Below are positions 5,013 to 5,550 of a DNA stretch of 5,550 bases, piece by piece. The notes under the pieces were generated by a model. The model had not been told where the DNA came from and made no database searches. It was given only the letters and a program-made list of their open reading frames with translations. The DNA is from an uncultured Butyricicoccus sp. GTDB lineage: Bacteria; Bacillota; Clostridia; Oscillospirales; Butyricicoccaceae. The stretch covers positions 1-5,550 of the forward strand of contig CANPPM010000196.1 in NCBI GenBank assembly GCA_947575935.1, read 5' to 3'. The position numbers were made by a program, and so were the translations under genes. Within the stretch, counting starts at the first letter, position 1. Each line of letters starts with the position of its first letter.

Positions 5013-5550
5013 TCAGGAATTCCCCCGGAAGTGCTGGCGGTAAGCGGAAGGTGTCAGACCGACATATTTCTTAAAGGTACGGCAGAAATGGCTGTTGTCA
5101 TTGAACCCGAGCTGATCACTGATGCTGCTGACCGGTAGTTCACCGTTCATTAGTAGGCGCTGGGATTCGCCGATACGCCTGTAAAGCAGGTATTTCATCG
5201 GAGAAAATCCAGTTTCCGTTTTGAAAATGTGAGACAAGTACGAGGGGCTGATATGGAAACGCCTGCCCAGTTCTTCCAGCGTGACCGGTTCCATATAATG
5301 CTGGTCCAGCCATGCGGTAATGCTATGCAGAAATTCTTCGCTGCTCTTGATATCCGTATCATCGGATAGGTGACAGAGTTTGGCATACACCAGATTCAGC
5401 AGGGCATTGGCAAGCAGGCCGGAAACCGCTGGCGTGGATTCGGCCTGCCCCTTTTGATGATGCAGCGCCAACAGGATATATTCCACCGTTTCCCGATCCT
5501 TCATAAAAAAGCAGACCGGGCTGCGTAAAGGGTCGGTCAGCGTGTTGGGC
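5013..5550 (-). CDS. AraC-family transcriptional regulator, C-terminal part (5' end outside window)
   Basis: The frame is open to the right window edge. An ATG at 5504 exists but has no Shine-Dalgarno, and 15 more codons upstream of it are open, so the gene very probably begins outside the window. The last ~100 residues are a standard AraC/XylS DNA-binding domain (numbering from that ATG). The first helix-turn-helix is VTLEELGRRFHISPSYLSHI (74-93), followed by FKTETGFSPMKYL. The second contains ISDQLGFNDNSHFCRTFKKY (128-147), ending in the family signature GLTPSAYR. The preceding helical linker (residues 1-50) fits the segment after an N-terminal sugar-sensing cupin domain, which would lie off the window. 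The gene lies directly upstream of and in the same direction as the polyol operon, with a terminator between them, so it is a good candidate for its activator. Control of genes beyond the edge is the alternative. Confidence 0.95.
   Translation of the reverse strand, partial: PNTLTDPLRSPVCFFMKDRETVEYILLALHHQKGQAESTPAVSGLLANALLNLVYAKLCHLSDDTDIKSSEEFLHSITAWLDQHYMEPVTLEELGRRFHISPSYLSHIFKTETGFSPMKYLLYRRIGESQRLLMNGELPVSSISDQLGFNDNSHFCRTFKKYVGLTPSAYRQHFRGNS

Noticed and set aside
5502..5504. ATG 5504 as the true start of the AraC-family gene
   Set aside because: There is no Shine-Dalgarno, the frame stays open to the window edge, and the product would lack the N-terminal sensing domain expected in the family.

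Overview
The window looks like chromosome of a Gram-positive anaerobe, most likely a Clostridia (gut Oscillospiraceae-type) genome. The grounds are moderate GC, strong AGGAGG-type ribosome binding sites, a SpoVG-family protein, and intrinsic hairpin-plus-U terminators. The genus cannot be fixed from the sequence alone.

The left part (1-981, + strand) is a compact run of three overlapping or closely spaced genes: the 3' tail of an unidentified ORF, a 209-residue protein I do not recognise, and a short SpoVG-family protein. Tightly packed unknown genes next to SpoVG are common in accessory or conjugative elements of gut Clostridia, so this may be the end of such an element (inference). It is followed by about 100 AT-rich bases (982-1084) holding only a 15-codon ORF and small inverted repeats.

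The rest (1085-5550) is entirely on the - strand and forms a small carbohydrate/polyol module. In transcription order it holds: the C-terminal part of an AraC-family regulator (cut by the window edge) with its own terminator; a 257-bp intergenic region with a TATAAT box and several repeats that look like operators; a sugar phosphate isomerase/epimerase-type TIM-barrel protein; an inositol 2-dehydrogenase of the Gfo/Idh/MocA family (IolG); and a sodium:solute symporter of the SSS family close to YidK/vSGLT. A terminator lies 10 bp after the transporter stop codon.

The likely logic is as follows. The symporter imports a cyclic polyol or sugar. The dehydrogenase oxidises it to a keto form with NAD+. 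The TIM-barrel enzyme isomerises, epimerises or dehydrates the keto product. The AraC protein may switch the operon on. Inositol is the best guess for the substrate because of the dehydrogenase. No other iol genes are present in the window, and the transporter is not the usual IolT type, so the substrate stays open. Nothing in the window clearly amounts to a new system. The most interesting points are the repeat-rich promoter region, the substrate question, and the possible element boundary near 982-1084.
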